Shown here: piece by piece, positions 20,234-29,457 of the stretch
Numbering within the stretch: the stretch's first letter is position 1
Layout of the letters: the number at the start of each line of letters is the position of its first letter
Source: Puniceibacterium confluentis
Lineage (GTDB): Bacteria; Pseudomonadota; Alphaproteobacteria; Rhodobacterales; Rhodobacteraceae
Reading direction: 5' to 3'
Assembly: GCF_007923445.1 (NCBI RefSeq)
Contig: NZ_VOJI01000011.1
Location: 67,295-131,294, forward strand
DNA: 64,000 nucleotides
The notes under the pieces: generated by a model
What the model saw: the letters and a program-made list of their open reading frames with translations, nothing else
Database searches by the model: none
Told to the model about the DNA's origin: nothing
Translations under genes and position numbers: made by a program

Positions 20234-20887
20234 ATGTTAAGGATTTGTTCCGTATTCGTTCTGTGTGCGCTGGCGCTGCCGGTGTCGGCTGCGCCAGAGG
20301 GGCGCCTGCACGTGGTCGACGGCGATACCTTTGATGTCGGTGCGGTGCGGGTGCGGCTGCATGCGGTGGATGCCCCCGAGGCACAGCAGATGTGCGGCGG
20401 GCCGGGGGCCCCGACCTGGGCCTGCGGCGCCTGGGTCAGCGGTGAGGTCCGGGCGCGGTACGAAGGCCGGTGGGCGGTCTGCACCCAGACGGACACCGAC
20501 CGTTATGGCCGGATCGTCGCCCGGTGCCTGATCGCGGGGCAGGACATGGGCGCGGCCCTGGTCTCGGACGGGCTGGCCTTTGCCTACAGGCAGTATGGCT
20601 GGGATTACGATCTGGAGGAAAAGGCCGCAGTTGTGGCTGGCCGCGGGCTGCACGGGTCGGGGGTTCAGTCCCCGGCCGAATATCGCAAGGCCGCGCGCCC
20701 CAGGCCGCAGAGTCCGGCGGTGGCTGGCTGTGCGATCAAGGGCAATCTGTCGAAACGGGGCGCGATCTACCATCTGCCGGGACAAGCGTTCTACGACGGG
20801 ACGCGGATTGATCCCTCTCGCGGCGAACGCTGGTTCTGCAGCGAAGCCGAGGCAATCGCGGCAGGCTGGCGCCGGGCACAGCGCTGA
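20234..20887 (+). CDS. Secreted thermonuclease-like protein (SNase fold)
   Basis: The 217-residue product has a signal peptide (cut likely after PVSAA, residue 20), then a staphylococcal-nuclease OB fold. Catalytic segments are VDGDTFDVGAVRVRLHAVDAPE (Asp and first Arg, shown in part) and RYGRIVARCLI. The C-terminal 60 residues contain a cysteine pair (GCAIKGNLSKRG and RWFCSEAEA) and look like a small excalibur-type tail. It is probably an extracytoplasmic nuclease or binding protein. It is a single gene after the bet operon. Confidence 0.82.
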   Translation: MLRICSVFVLCALALPVSAAPEGRLHVVDGDTFDVGAVRVRLHAVDAPEAQQMCGGPGAPTWACGAWVSGEVRARYEGRWAVCTQTDTDRYGRIVARCLIAGQDMGAALVSDGLAFAYRQYGWDYDLEEKAAVVAGRGLHGSGVQSPAEYRKAARPRPQSPAVAGCAIKGNLSKRGAIYHLPGQAFYDGTRIDPSRGERWFCSEAEAIAAGWRRAQR

Positions 20888-21026
20888 CAGGAAAATGTCT
20901 GGTGGCCAATCGGTTGCGGACGTTTTATGAGCTGACATCCTGTCGCGCTGCCGGATCTGCAACTGCATACGCTCGCCACTGCGGCACCGCCGGGTGCACG
21001 TCGGAATCGAAAAGGGAATGAGCTTG

Positions 21027-21797
21027 ATGAAGTTTTCGGCCAACCTCGGGTTCCTGTGGCGGGATCGACCGTTGCCCGCAGCCATCCGCGCCGCCAAAGC
21101 CGCCGGGTTCGATGCCGTCGAATGCCACGGGCCGTATGACGTTCCGGTCGCCCAGATGAACCAGGCGCTGCGCGATACCGGGCTGTCCATGCTGAGCCTG
21201 AACACACGGCGCGGCAACCCGGTCTCGGGCGACAACGGTCTGTCCGCGCTTCCCGGGCGCGAGGCCGAGGCCCGGTCTGCCATCGACGAGGCGATCCGTT
21301 ACGCCGTGGCCATCGGGGCATCCAGGGTCCATGTCATGGCGGGAATTGCCAGCGGAGCTTCGGCGCATCAGAGCTTTGTCGCCAATCTGACCTATGCCTG
21401 CGCGCAGGCGTTGCCGCACGGCATCTCGATCCTGATCGAGCCGCTGAACATATATGATGCGCCGGGCTATTTCCTGAACACAACCGATCAGGCAATCGCG
21501 GTGATCGACGCGGTCGGCGCCGCAAATCTGTTCCTGATGTTCGACTGCTACCACGTACAGCTGATGGAAGGCGATCTGACAAACCGCCTTACATCCCTGC
21601 TGCCCCGGATCGGCCACATCCAGTTTGCCTCGGTTCCCGATCGCGGTGCACCCGACCAGGGCGAAGTGAACTACCGCCACATTTTCCGGACACTGCGCAA
21701 CCTTGGATATACCGCGCCGCTGGGGGCGGAATACAGACCCGAGGGCGACACCGACAGCACCCTTGGTTGGATGCGGACGCTGCGCCCCGGGGCCTGA
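21027..21797 (+). CDS. Hydroxypyruvate isomerase-like TIM-barrel protein
   Basis: The 256-residue product begins MKFSANLGFLWRDRPLP; AAGGGA lies 9 bases before the ATG at 21027. Metal ligands of the xylose isomerase-like fold are visible (VECHGPYDVP, LIEPLNIYDAPGYF, MFDCYHVQLMEGD and GAEYRPEGDT). Family members isomerise hydroxypyruvate or related 3-oxo-tetronate sugars. It ends 3 bases from the convergent antiporter gene, with no terminator space between them. Confidence 0.85.
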   Translation: MKFSANLGFLWRDRPLPAAIRAAKAAGFDAVECHGPYDVPVAQMNQALRDTGLSMLSLNTRRGNPVSGDNGLSALPGREAEARSAIDEAIRYAVAIGASRVHVMAGIASGASAHQSFVANLTYACAQALPHGISILIEPLNIYDAPGYFLNTTDQAIAVIDAVGAANLFLMFDCYHVQLMEGDLTNRLTSLLPRIGHIQFASVPDRGAPDQGEVNYRHIFRTLRNLGYTAPLGAEYRPEGDTDSTLGWMRTLRPGA

Positions 21798-21800
21798 TGC

Positions 21801-23678
21801 TCAGGCGGCGCTGCTCTTGTTGTCCAGAGTCGAGAGCAGGGCGGTCTCCAGCTCTTTTTCCAGTTCCTTGGCCCGGGCAATGTAGGCCTGGTTTTCAGAG
21901 GCGGGAATGTTCGGATCCCACAATCCCGCCAGTTCGCGCACCGTGTGACGGTCGTGGTGAAAGAAGGTCTCTTCCGCCGTTGCCGCCTCGTAATCGGTGA
22001 GCCCGATGTTTTCCAGCACATAGCGCCCGGCGCGCAGCGAAGAGTCAAAGGTCTCGCGCACGATGTCATCCGCCCCGGCCTGATACAGCGCATAGACATG
22101 CGTGCGGTCGCGCGCCCGGGCGACCACGTGCAGGTCCGGGCGCAGTCGCTTGGCAAAGGTCACAAGCTTGAGCACGGCGGCCGGATCGTCGAGCGCAGCC
22201 ACCAGCACCCGCGCCTTGTCGATGCCGGCGGCATGCAGCAATTCCGGGCGGGTCGGATCACCGAAAAAGCCCTTGAAACCGAATTTGCGCATCAACTGGA
22301 TGGTCTTGAGGTCGTGGTCGATCACCACGGTCTTGAATCCCGAGGACTGCACCATGCGGTTGACGATCTGACCGAAACGGCCGATGCCGGCGATGATAAC
22401 CGGGCCCTCTTCGTCGATCTCGTCGTCGTCGGGGGTGTCATCCTTGTCGACAAGCCGTTTCGAGACAACATCATACAGGATGAACAGCAGCGGCGTGATC
22501 AGCATGGACAGCGCAACGACCAGCAACAGCCGCTCGCCCAGGACACCGGTCACAACGTTCTGCTGCACCGAAAAGGAGATCAGCACAAAGCCAAATTCGC
22601 CGGCCTGCGCCAGACTGAGGGTGAACAGCCACTTGTCGCGTCCCCGCATACCGAACAACAGGCTGAGACCGAACAGAACCGCGCCCTTGATCGCCATGAT
22701 CCCCAGTGCCAGACCAAGAATGATGAAGGGTGCCGACAGGAAGGTCGCAAAGCTGATCCCCGCGCCCACGGTGATGAAGAACAGGCCCAGCAGCAGCCCC
22801 TTGAAGGGTTCGATGTCGGATTCAAGCTGGTGGCGGAATTCGCTGTTGGCCAGCACGACACCGGCCAGAAAGGTGCCCAGAGCGGGCGACAGGCCGACCA
22901 TCAGCATCAGAAAGGCGATGCCGACGACAATCAGCAGGGCGACGGCGGTGAACATCTCTGGCAGGCGTGCAGCGTTGATGAAGCGGAACAGCGGCCCGGC
23001 GCCATAGATGCCGCCAAGGATGATGGCCGCCACCGCGCCCAGCGTCACCAGCGTGACGCCCCAGCCCGGCAGACCGTGCACCAGCGACATTGTGGTGCCA
23101 TGCCCGTTGCCGCCTTCGCCGCTGACCACGCGCTGGATCGAACCGTCGAGCCCCAGCACCGGTTCGGTCACTCCGGCCAGCAACGGCAGCAGGATCAGCA
23201 TGGGGATCACCGCGATGTCCTGTGTGAGCAGAACCGAGAATGCCGAGCGACCGCCACTGGTCTGCATCAGGTCCTTCTCGCTCAGGGTCTGCAGCACGAT
23301 CGCGGTGGAGGAGAGCGCCATCAGCAGGCCGATCGCCAGCGCCGGAGCCCAGGCCAGACCGAGGATCATGCCCCCGGCCATGACGGCGATGGTGGTCAGC
23401 GTGATCTGCAATCCGCCCAGACCGACCAATCGGTGCCGCATGTCCCACAATGCCCGCGGTTCCAGTTCCAGACCGATCAGGAACAGCATCATCACCACGC
23501 CGAATTCCGCAAAATGCTGCAGATCGCTGGTTTCAGACGCCAGGCCGAATATCGGTCCGATGACGATCCCGGCCAGAAGGTATCCCAGCACGGACCCCAG
23601 ACCCGACCGCGCGGCCAGCGGCACGGCGATCACCGCTGCCAGCAAATATACCGATGCCTGAAACAGGAACGATTCCAT
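21801..23678 (-). CDS. CPA2 cation:proton antiporter with TrkA-N domain (KefB/YbaL-like)
   Basis: The 625-residue protein has twelve or so membrane helices (residues 1-390) followed by a Rossmann RCK domain from about residue 423 (GPVIIAGIGRFGQIVNRM) and a helical tail. It exchanges K+ or Na+ for protons at the inner membrane, gated by nucleotide binding. The sequence GFFGDPTRPELLHAAGI is the usual RCK segment. No KefF/KefG ancillary gene is adjacent. Its upstream gap holds a pair of GATATTTC repeats. Confidence 0.9.
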   Translation of the reverse strand: MESFLFQASVYLLAAVIAVPLAARSGLGSVLGYLLAGIVIGPIFGLASETSDLQHFAEFGVVMMLFLIGLELEPRALWDMRHRLVGLGGLQITLTTIAVMAGGMILGLAWAPALAIGLLMALSSTAIVLQTLSEKDLMQTSGGRSAFSVLLTQDIAVIPMLILLPLLAGVTEPVLGLDGSIQRVVSGEGGNGHGTTMSLVHGLPGWGVTLVTLGAVAAIILGGIYGAGPLFRFINAARLPEMFTAVALLIVVGIAFLMLMVGLSPALGTFLAGVVLANSEFRHQLESDIEPFKGLLLGLFFITVGAGISFATFLSAPFIILGLALGIMAIKGAVLFGLSLLFGMRGRDKWLFTLSLAQAGEFGFVLISFSVQQNVVTGVLGERLLLVVALSMLITPLLFILYDVVSKRLVDKDDTPDDDEIDEEGPVIIAGIGRFGQIVNRMVQSSGFKTVVIDHDLKTIQLMRKFGFKGFFGDPTRPELLHAAGIDKARVLVAALDDPAAVLKLVTFAKRLRPDLHVVARARDRTHVYALYQAGADDIVRETFDSSLRAGRYVLENIGLTDYEAATAEETFFHHDRHTVRELAGLWDPNIPASENQAYIARAKELEKELETALLSTLDNKSSAA

Positions 23679-23749
23679 TCTACCCAGCCCCTCTTTGCAT
23701 GTTTTCCCATGATGTGAGCGTCGGCAGCGTCAAGACAACCGCCGATACG

Positions 23750-23777
23750 GATATTTCAGTGAATTATCTGATATTTC
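23750..23777. repeat. Two GATATTTC direct repeats 20 bases apart
   Basis: GATATTTC occurs at 23750-23757 and 23770-23777, in an AT-rich patch within GC-rich DNA upstream of the antiporter gene. The spacing of two helical turns suggests cooperative protein binding or a promoter. The rest of the 216-base gap (23679-23894) shows no gene. Confidence 0.35.
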
Positions 23778-23894
23778 GCGGTCCGGCGCAGATAGAGGGC
23801 CAGCATTTGGCCTGCAGACAGGCCGTCCGGCGCCTTGCGGCGCTGGGCAGTCCTGCGTTCCCGGCTGCCTACTGCGGCGGTCGGACCGCGGCGA

Positions 23895-26800
23895 TCAGCC
23901 CTGTGGCATCTTCAGGGTGATGTTGCGACCGCTTTTGGTGTAGCGCAACTCGCTTTCGCCGATGGCGGCGACGCGCCCGCCGTCGATGCTGTCGCCGACC
24001 TTGACCTTCTGGTAGCGCCCGTTCGAGAGCCGCACCAGGGCGCGACGGCTGGACGGCTTGCCATAGACACCGATCAGGTTGACCTGACGCAGATTGATCG
24101 CATTGCGCACGGTGGCCTGTTTTGCCACCGAGGCGCCAGAGGGAACCGATGGTGACACGGTGCGCGGCGCGACGGCGGCGACCTGGACGGGTTGTGCCTG
24201 CTGTGCGGGTTGTTCGGCGGCAGGCGACGGCGCCGGTTTCGCCGCCTCGACGATCCGCTGGATGTCGCGGGGCCGGGGCAGGGGCTTGATCGACTGACCG
24301 ATGGCCAGGTCGGTGGCGGTCGCGTCCTCCTCCTCTTCCGCTTCCTGCTTGGGCGCGTCAGGCCGAAGTTTCGGTCGCAGCGCCGCAAGTTCGGCGCGCG
24401 AGGCGCCGGACAGGCTGGCGCGTTCGTTGCGTTCAATCAGATCGCCGGGCCTGGATTTCGGTGTGAAACCCTGCAGACGGCTTTGCTCGTCGTCGGTTTG
24501 GACGCCGGTTTCGGACGACTGCGGCTGGTCGGGCTGTTCAGGTGCTTCCACGGCAGTGGGGCTGCGCTGGGGCGGCACCACCGGCGGCAGGCCGGCGTAG
24601 ATCATGATGCCATCGGGGTTCAGCGCACCCTCGGGGGTCGCGCGCACGAAGCCGCGTCCGTCGAGGTCAAACACCACACTTGCGGGCAATGGCGGGCGCG
24701 GCGATTCAAAGGCCACATCCTGCCGCAGCGCCTGCGCTGTCGGCAGGGCTACGGCATCGAACTGTTTCACTGCCGGATCAATTGACGCGACATAGAGGTC
24801 CTCGACCTCGGTCTGCATCGGTTCCAGCGGCGATGTCGGCGCGCGCTGCCAGATGCCGGTTGCCGCATAGGTGGCGTCGGCTTCTTCCGCCGTCAGACTG
24901 CGGGCGCGTTCGGGGGTCTCTTCGGCACTCTCCGAGGCATCGGGAGGCTGATCGACCGGGAGTAACGCAAGTTCGGCGTCGCTTTCCGGTTCCGGTTCCA
25001 GTTCCGGTTCTGCTTCCAGTTCCGGTTCGGCGGAAGGTTCTGCGCGCGGTGCCGCTTGTGCCACTTCGATCCGCGGCGTGACATCAGGGCGAAAGAACCG
25101 CGCAAGCCCTTCGTCGAGAAAGACCGAGGCCCAGGCCGCAACTCCGGCCAGCAGAACCAGCAGGGCCGCCGTCAGTATCAGTCCCAGGAACCGCGGCTTG
25201 CCGCCAACAGGCGGGGTGGTCTGCCGCGCTCCGAAAACGGTCATGCGCTGGCGTTCGACCTCCTCGGCGCTCAGCGCCGCCGTGCTCCCGGGGGCCGAGG
25301 CCACGGCGTCGGCCATTCGCTTCGGTGTCATGGCTGCGCGGCCTGCAGGTGCTTGCGAGACCGCCGGGTTTGGCACGGATGCAGACTTGGCCTGAGTGGC
25401 GGGCGCGCTGCCAGCGGCTGGTTGGGCCGGCGCGTCCGGGCGGGTCATCGACCGACGCGGCGGCGCGACAGTGGGCGCACGCCCTGCGTCGCGACGGCTG
25501 AAGAAGCCCTTGACCAGGGAGCCGGGTGTCGGCCTGGCAGCGTCATCCGACGGCAGATCCGCGTCCATCACCGAGGGGCGCGACAGGCTGGCAATCGGGG
25601 CCGCCGTTGCCGCATCCGGGACGGCCTGGGATGTTTTGGGTGTCACAGGCCGAGACGGCGGGACGCCCACGCTGGTCTCCGGAGCAGCGGACGCAGGCGC
25701 GGTATCACCGGCCGGGTCGGGCTTGTGCGGTGTGACGCGCGGCACGGAGGCCGCGGGGTCGCGCGGCGGCAACCCGACTGTCGGTGCCTGCCTCTGCTTT
25801 TCCTTGGGGGCGTTGCGGCTGGCGCGCAGGCTGACAAAGGCAGGCACGGCTTCGGGCTTGTCGCGGTTGGGGGCCAGACCCGGACCGACAGGCCGCCCGG
25901 CGTCCGGCTGTGGCACCTGGAGCGGTGCGGACCCCGATGCAGAAACCGCAGCTTCGGGGGGGCGAGCGTCGGTTTTTTCTGTAGGGTCGGCGGCCTCTGC
26001 ACCAACTGGTTCGGCCGGGGGCTCGGACTCCGGCGCAGCAGGGCCCTCCGGCTCGGACTCCTCTGCCACAGGGCTGACTGGCTGGAGCGTTTCCGGCTCC
26101 CTGGTGGGCTCTGTCTGCTCTTCCTGGTCAGCGGGCACCCGGGTGTCAGTCTCCGCATCGCCGGAAGGCGCGGCCGGGGCGGGCGTCGCTTCTGCCGTAT
26201 CCACCGGAGTTTGTGCATCTTCGAGGGCCGCCGCATTCAGGTTTGATGTTTCGGCCGGTGGTGTGTCGGGCGCAGCCGCTGACGGTGTGGCAGGCACGAC
26301 CTCTGTGTCAACCGCAACCGGTATCACGGTCTCTGCTGGGGTCTCTTCGGCGGCATCGACCTCGGCGGCCTGCCGTGCGCCGTCCGGTTCGCCAGCCCCG
26401 GTCTCTGCATCGGGAACCGAAACGATGGTCATCGCGCCGGAATCGCGGGTCGGAACCGGACCCACCCAACCGGGGGTGCTGCCAAAGAACACCTCTCCCT
26501 GAAACGCGCCCGCGGGGGCCCGCGCCACATAGCTGACCGGATCAAAATAGTGTCCGCGCGCAAAGTTTTCCGCTTCGTCCAGCGTTTCGCGGGCAACGGC
26601 AGCCACGAGAATGGAATTGCCGACAGTGACGAAATCGTAGACCAGATCGGCCACCGCATAGGGGGTTGCCCCATCCAGCGCCCGACGGATGGCGGATTCA
26701 GGATCACCGGCAGGTTTTTCCAGCGACAGATACCGGATCTGTTCGTTCGGGATGTTCAGTTTGACCTGGCCCTGATTGGCGCCACGGGAATCCGCGATGG

Positions 26801-26942
26801 CCCGCAGGGATTTGAGCGCCCCGCGCAGATCTTCGGTATCGAGCGGGACTTCGCCAAGAACGGCCCAGCCGCCGGGCACGCGGCCCAGAAGCGAGATGCC
26901 TTCAAACGACAGGGAAAGTGCAAAATTCAGCTTCATGGACAT
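23895..26942 (-). CDS. Large membrane-anchored protein: GspL/PilM-like N-domain, long linker, GspC/PilP-like C-domain
   Basis: The product has 1015 residues. Residues 1-165 (MKLNFALSLSFEGISLLGR, then LDGATPYAVADLVYDFV) resemble the actin-like half of GspL/PilM secretion platforms. Residues 166-580 are low-complexity Pro/Ala/Glu sequence. One membrane helix lies at about 583-609 (LGLILTAALLVLLAGVAAW). A second disordered stretch includes Glu-Pro repeats (about 630-655). The last 100 residues (VNLIGVYGKPSSRRALVRL, then KVKVGDSIDGGRVAAI) resemble the periplasmic homology region of GspC or PilP. Neither type II secretion nor type IV pilus genes are nearby. Function is not known; a one-protein link across the inner membrane is inferred. 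Confidence 0.75.
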   Translation of the reverse strand: MSMKLNFALSLSFEGISLLGRVPGGWAVLGEVPLDTEDLRGALKSLRAIADSRGANQGQVKLNIPNEQIRYLSLEKPAGDPESAIRRALDGATPYAVADLVYDFVTVGNSILVAAVARETLDEAENFARGHYFDPVSYVARAPAGAFQGEVFFGSTPGWVGPVPTRDSGAMTIVSVPDAETGAGEPDGARQAAEVDAAEETPAETVIPVAVDTEVVPATPSAAAPDTPPAETSNLNAAALEDAQTPVDTAEATPAPAAPSGDAETDTRVPADQEEQTEPTREPETLQPVSPVAEESEPEGPAAPESEPPAEPVGAEAADPTEKTDARPPEAAVSASGSAPLQVPQPDAGRPVGPGLAPNRDKPEAVPAFVSLRASRNAPKEKQRQAPTVGLPPRDPAASVPRVTPHKPDPAGDTAPASAAPETSVGVPPSRPVTPKTSQAVPDAATAAPIASLSRPSVMDADLPSDDAARPTPGSLVKGFFSRRDAGRAPTVAPPRRSMTRPDAPAQPAAGSAPATQAKSASVPNPAVSQAPAGRAAMTPKRMADAVASAPGSTAALSAEEVERQRMTVFGARQTTPPVGGKPRFLGLILTAALLVLLAGVAAWASVFLDEGLARFFRPDVTPRIEVAQAAPRAEPSAEPELEAEPELEPEPESDAELALLPVDQPPDASESAEETPERARSLTAEEADATYAATGIWQRAPTSPLEPMQTEVEDLYVASIDPAVKQFDAVALPTAQALRQDVAFESPRPPLPASVVFDLDGRGFVRATPEGALNPDGIMIYAGLPPVVPPQRSPTAVEAPEQPDQPQSSETGVQTDDEQSRLQGFTPKSRPGDLIERNERASLSGASRAELAALRPKLRPDAPKQEAEEEEDATATDLAIGQSIKPLPRPRDIQRIVEAAKPAPSPAAEQPAQQAQPVQVAAVAPRTVSPSVPSGASVAKQATVRNAINLRQVNLIGVYGKPSSRRALVRLSNGRYQKVKVGDSIDGGRVAAIGESELRYTKSGRNITLKMPQG

Positions 26943-27096
26943 GCATTTACCATTGATCCCGCCGTTGGGGGAGTCTGAGTTGGATCACGCCATATTTTAC
27001 AGCAGGACTTTGCCGAGGGGAAGGAAAGACGGCTTGCAGGAGCGTGAACGTGACCTCACATATGTGTTGATCGCTCGGATCTGCAAAGGAAAAGTC

Positions 27097-27801
27097 ATGC
27101 GCCGAAACGCTTTTGTCACCGCTCTTGTGCCGCTTGCCCTGATGCTTGCCACGCCGCTGGCCGCGCAGGAACTGCCGCGCCCCACCATCAGTGTCAGCGG
27201 CGAAGGCACCGCCTATGCCGTGCCGGATGTGGCGACGATCACACTGGGGGTCACCTCACAGGCCGAACAGGCGGCAGATGCGATGGCCCAGACATCGGAA
27301 ACGGTCGGGACGATCCTGGCGCGGCTGGTCGAAATGGGTCTCGTCGCGCGCGACGTGCAGACCTCGGATCTGTCACTGAACCCGATCTGGTCCAACCGTT
27401 CCGTCGACAACCAGCCGCCGCGCATCGAAGGCTTTGAGGCCTCGAACCAGGTGACGATACGGGTGCAGGACCTTGAGAAGCTGGGCGATGTGCTGGGGGC
27501 AGTTCTGGGGGATGGTGCCAACCGGCTGGGCGGACTGAGCTTTGGACTGAAGAACCCCGAGCCGCTGCTTGACATTGCGCGTCGGGATGCTGTGGCCGAT
27601 GCCATGGCCCGCGCCAAGGTCTACGCCGAGGCTGCCGGCGTGACCCTGGGTCCGGTGCTCTCGATCAGCGAGGGCGGAACGTCGATACCGCGTCCCGAGA
27701 TGATGATGGAGATGCGCGTCTCGGACGCCTCTGTGCCGGTGGCGGCAGGCGAAACCGGGCTGACGGCTGCGGTCAGCATGGTGTTTGCGATAGGCGAATA
27801 A
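27097..27801 (+). CDS. SIMPL-domain (DUF541) periplasmic protein
   Basis: The 234-residue product starts at ATG 27097 behind AAAGGAAAAG, with a signal peptide ending in ATPLAAQ. The SIMPL domain follows (PTISVSGEGTAYAVPDVATI, later ANRLGGLSFGLKNPE). Relatives are BP26 of Brucella and YggE, linked to oxidative-stress resistance by unknown chemistry. The longer open frame from 26776 is rejected because it lacks a signal peptide in the right place. It is divergent from the 1015-residue protein. Confidence 0.88.
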   Translation: MRRNAFVTALVPLALMLATPLAAQELPRPTISVSGEGTAYAVPDVATITLGVTSQAEQAADAMAQTSETVGTILARLVEMGLVARDVQTSDLSLNPIWSNRSVDNQPPRIEGFEASNQVTIRVQDLEKLGDVLGAVLGDGANRLGGLSFGLKNPEPLLDIARRDAVADAMARAKVYAEAAGVTLGPVLSISEGGTSIPRPEMMMEMRVSDASVPVAAGETGLTAAVSMVFAIGE

Positions 27802-27994
27802 GGCGGCGCACCGGCCTGGGCGCCGAGCGGCGCCATTGCAAGGCGATCCCCGACAGGACCGCCTTGCGGGAAGGCACTTGCAGTCAATCCCCGGACTGGC
27901 CAGCCGCGGTGCATGGCGCCGCAGTCCGCACCCCGGTGCCATCCCGCCTGCGCCGCGGACAACGGCGGCACAGGCGTGGCGCAGGGGGTGCGCT

Positions 27995-29287
27995 TCAGGC
28001 GCTGGCTTTTTTCAGAGCCTGATCCAGATCGGCGATCAGGTCCGCCGCGTCCTCGATGCCGATCGAAATCCGCACGACATTGGGGGCAGCGCCTGCCGCG
28101 ACCTGCTGCGCTTCGGTCAGCTGACGGTGGGTGGTCGAGGCCGAATGGATCACCAGGGACCGGGTGTCGCCGAGATTCGCCACATGGCTGAAGATCTCGA
28201 GCGCATCGACGAATTTGAGGCAGGACTCGTAGCCGCCCTTCAGTGCGATGGTGAACAGTCCGCCGGCCCCCTTGGGACAGATCCGCGCCAGCCGGTCCTT
28301 GTACGGCGACGAATCCAGTCCGGCATAGGTCACGGCCTCGACTGCGGGATGTGTTTCCAGCCAGCCCGCGATTTCCGTCGCGTTCCGTACGTGCCGTTCC
28401 ATCCGCAGGCTCAGCGTCTCGATCCCCATCAGCGTGTAATGCGCCGCCTGCGGGTTGAGCGTCATCCCCAGATCGCGCAGGCCGATGGCGATGCCGTGGA
28501 AGGTAAAGGCCAGCGGTCCGAACGTCTCGTGGAACTTGAGCCCGTGATACGCCGGTTCAGCCGCAGAGAGCGACGGGAACTTGTCCGAAGCGGACCAGTC
28601 GAACTTGCCCGAGTCCACGACCACACCGCCGGTCACCGTGCCGTTGCCGGTCAGATATTTGGTCATCGAATGCACCACCAGCGTGGCGCCATGTTCAATG
28701 GGACGGCAGAGGTATGGCGTGGCCGAGGTGTTGTCGACGATCAGCGGAATGCCCGCCGCGTCGGCAATCGCGGAAATCGCGTCCAGATCGGTGATATAGC
28801 CGCCCGGGTTGGCGATGGATTCGCAGAATATCGCCCGGGTATCATCGTTGATCGCCGCCTTGATGGCGTCGGTGTCGTCGAAATCGACAAAGGTTGCGGA
28901 CCAGCCGAAACGTTTGATGGTCTGGCTGAACTGGGTGATCGAACCGCCGTACAGCCGGGTCGAGACCACCACGTTGCGACCCGGCGCCATCAGAGGAAAC
29001 AGCGCCATGATCTGCGCCGCATGGCCGGACGAGCAGCACACTGCGCCGACGCCGCCCTCAAGCGTTGCCACACGTTCCTGCAATACAGAGACAGTGGGGT
29101 TGGTCAGACGGGAGTAGATAAAGCCGACTTCCTGAAGGTTGAACAGGGCGGCGGCGTGTTCGGCATCGCGAAACACATAGGCTGTGGTCTGGTAAATCGG
29201 TGTCTGCCGCGCACCGGTCGCCGGATCTGGCCGCGCGCCTGCGTGAATCTGCAATGTATCAAAGCCGTAGCTGGGGCCGTCTGTCAT
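27995..29287 (-). CDS. metY: O-acetylhomoserine aminocarboxypropyltransferase / cysteine synthase family
   Basis: The product has 430 residues from ATG 29287, behind GGAGG. It is a PLP enzyme of the Cys/Met metabolism family; the Schiff-base lysine lies in VVHSMTKYLTGNG, and the pyridoxal contacts YSRLTNPTV and SSGHAAQ are visible. The length of about 430 and the N-terminal FDTLQIHAG match MetY, which makes homocysteine from O-acetylhomoserine and sulfide. It is a monocistronic gene, divergent from the gene at 29458. Confidence 0.92.
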   Translation of the reverse strand: MTDGPSYGFDTLQIHAGARPDPATGARQTPIYQTTAYVFRDAEHAAALFNLQEVGFIYSRLTNPTVSVLQERVATLEGGVGAVCCSSGHAAQIMALFPLMAPGRNVVVSTRLYGGSITQFSQTIKRFGWSATFVDFDDTDAIKAAINDDTRAIFCESIANPGGYITDLDAISAIADAAGIPLIVDNTSATPYLCRPIEHGATLVVHSMTKYLTGNGTVTGGVVVDSGKFDWSASDKFPSLSAAEPAYHGLKFHETFGPLAFTFHGIAIGLRDLGMTLNPQAAHYTLMGIETLSLRMERHVRNATEIAGWLETHPAVEAVTYAGLDSSPYKDRLARICPKGAGGLFTIALKGGYESCLKFVDALEIFSHVANLGDTRSLVIHSASTTHRQLTEAQQVAAGAAPNVVRISIGIEDAADLIADLDQALKKASA

Positions 29288-29383
29288 GTTTTCCTCCTCG
29301 GGTAATGCAGGTTTCTCTGTAGGGGATCGTCGGCAGCCGGGCAACGCGCCTGTGGTCGCGACCGCGCGAATTGCGCGCGTCCT

Positions 29384-29400
29384 CATACCTTACGAATATG
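29384..29400. promoter_or_regulatory. Operator copy 1, CATAC-N7-ATATG
   Basis: The sequence CATACCTTACGAATATG is an imperfect inverted repeat with half-sites 7 bases apart. It has the same geometry as the perfect copy centred 38 bases downstream, and lies in the gap between metY and the gene at 29458. Confidence 0.5.
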
Positions 29401-29418
29401 TTGACCGCGACGGCGGTC

Positions 29419-29441
29419 CAACATACAGTGAAGGTATGTTG
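29419..29441. promoter_or_regulatory. Operator copy 2, CAACATAC-N7-GTATGTTG
   Basis: This is a perfect 8-base inverted repeat separated by AGTGAAG. It ends 16 bases before the ATG at 29458 and just before its GAGGAGG ribosome site, so a protein bound here would block the start region. Self-repression by the downstream product is the simplest reading, but is inferred. Confidence 0.6.
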
Positions 29442-29457
29442 AGGCGAGGAGGCTGCA

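Noticed and set aside
26776-27096. Longer N-terminus of the SIMPL protein
   Set aside because: A clean signal peptide and ribosome site begin at 27097, and the extension runs through the upstream region of the divergent gene.
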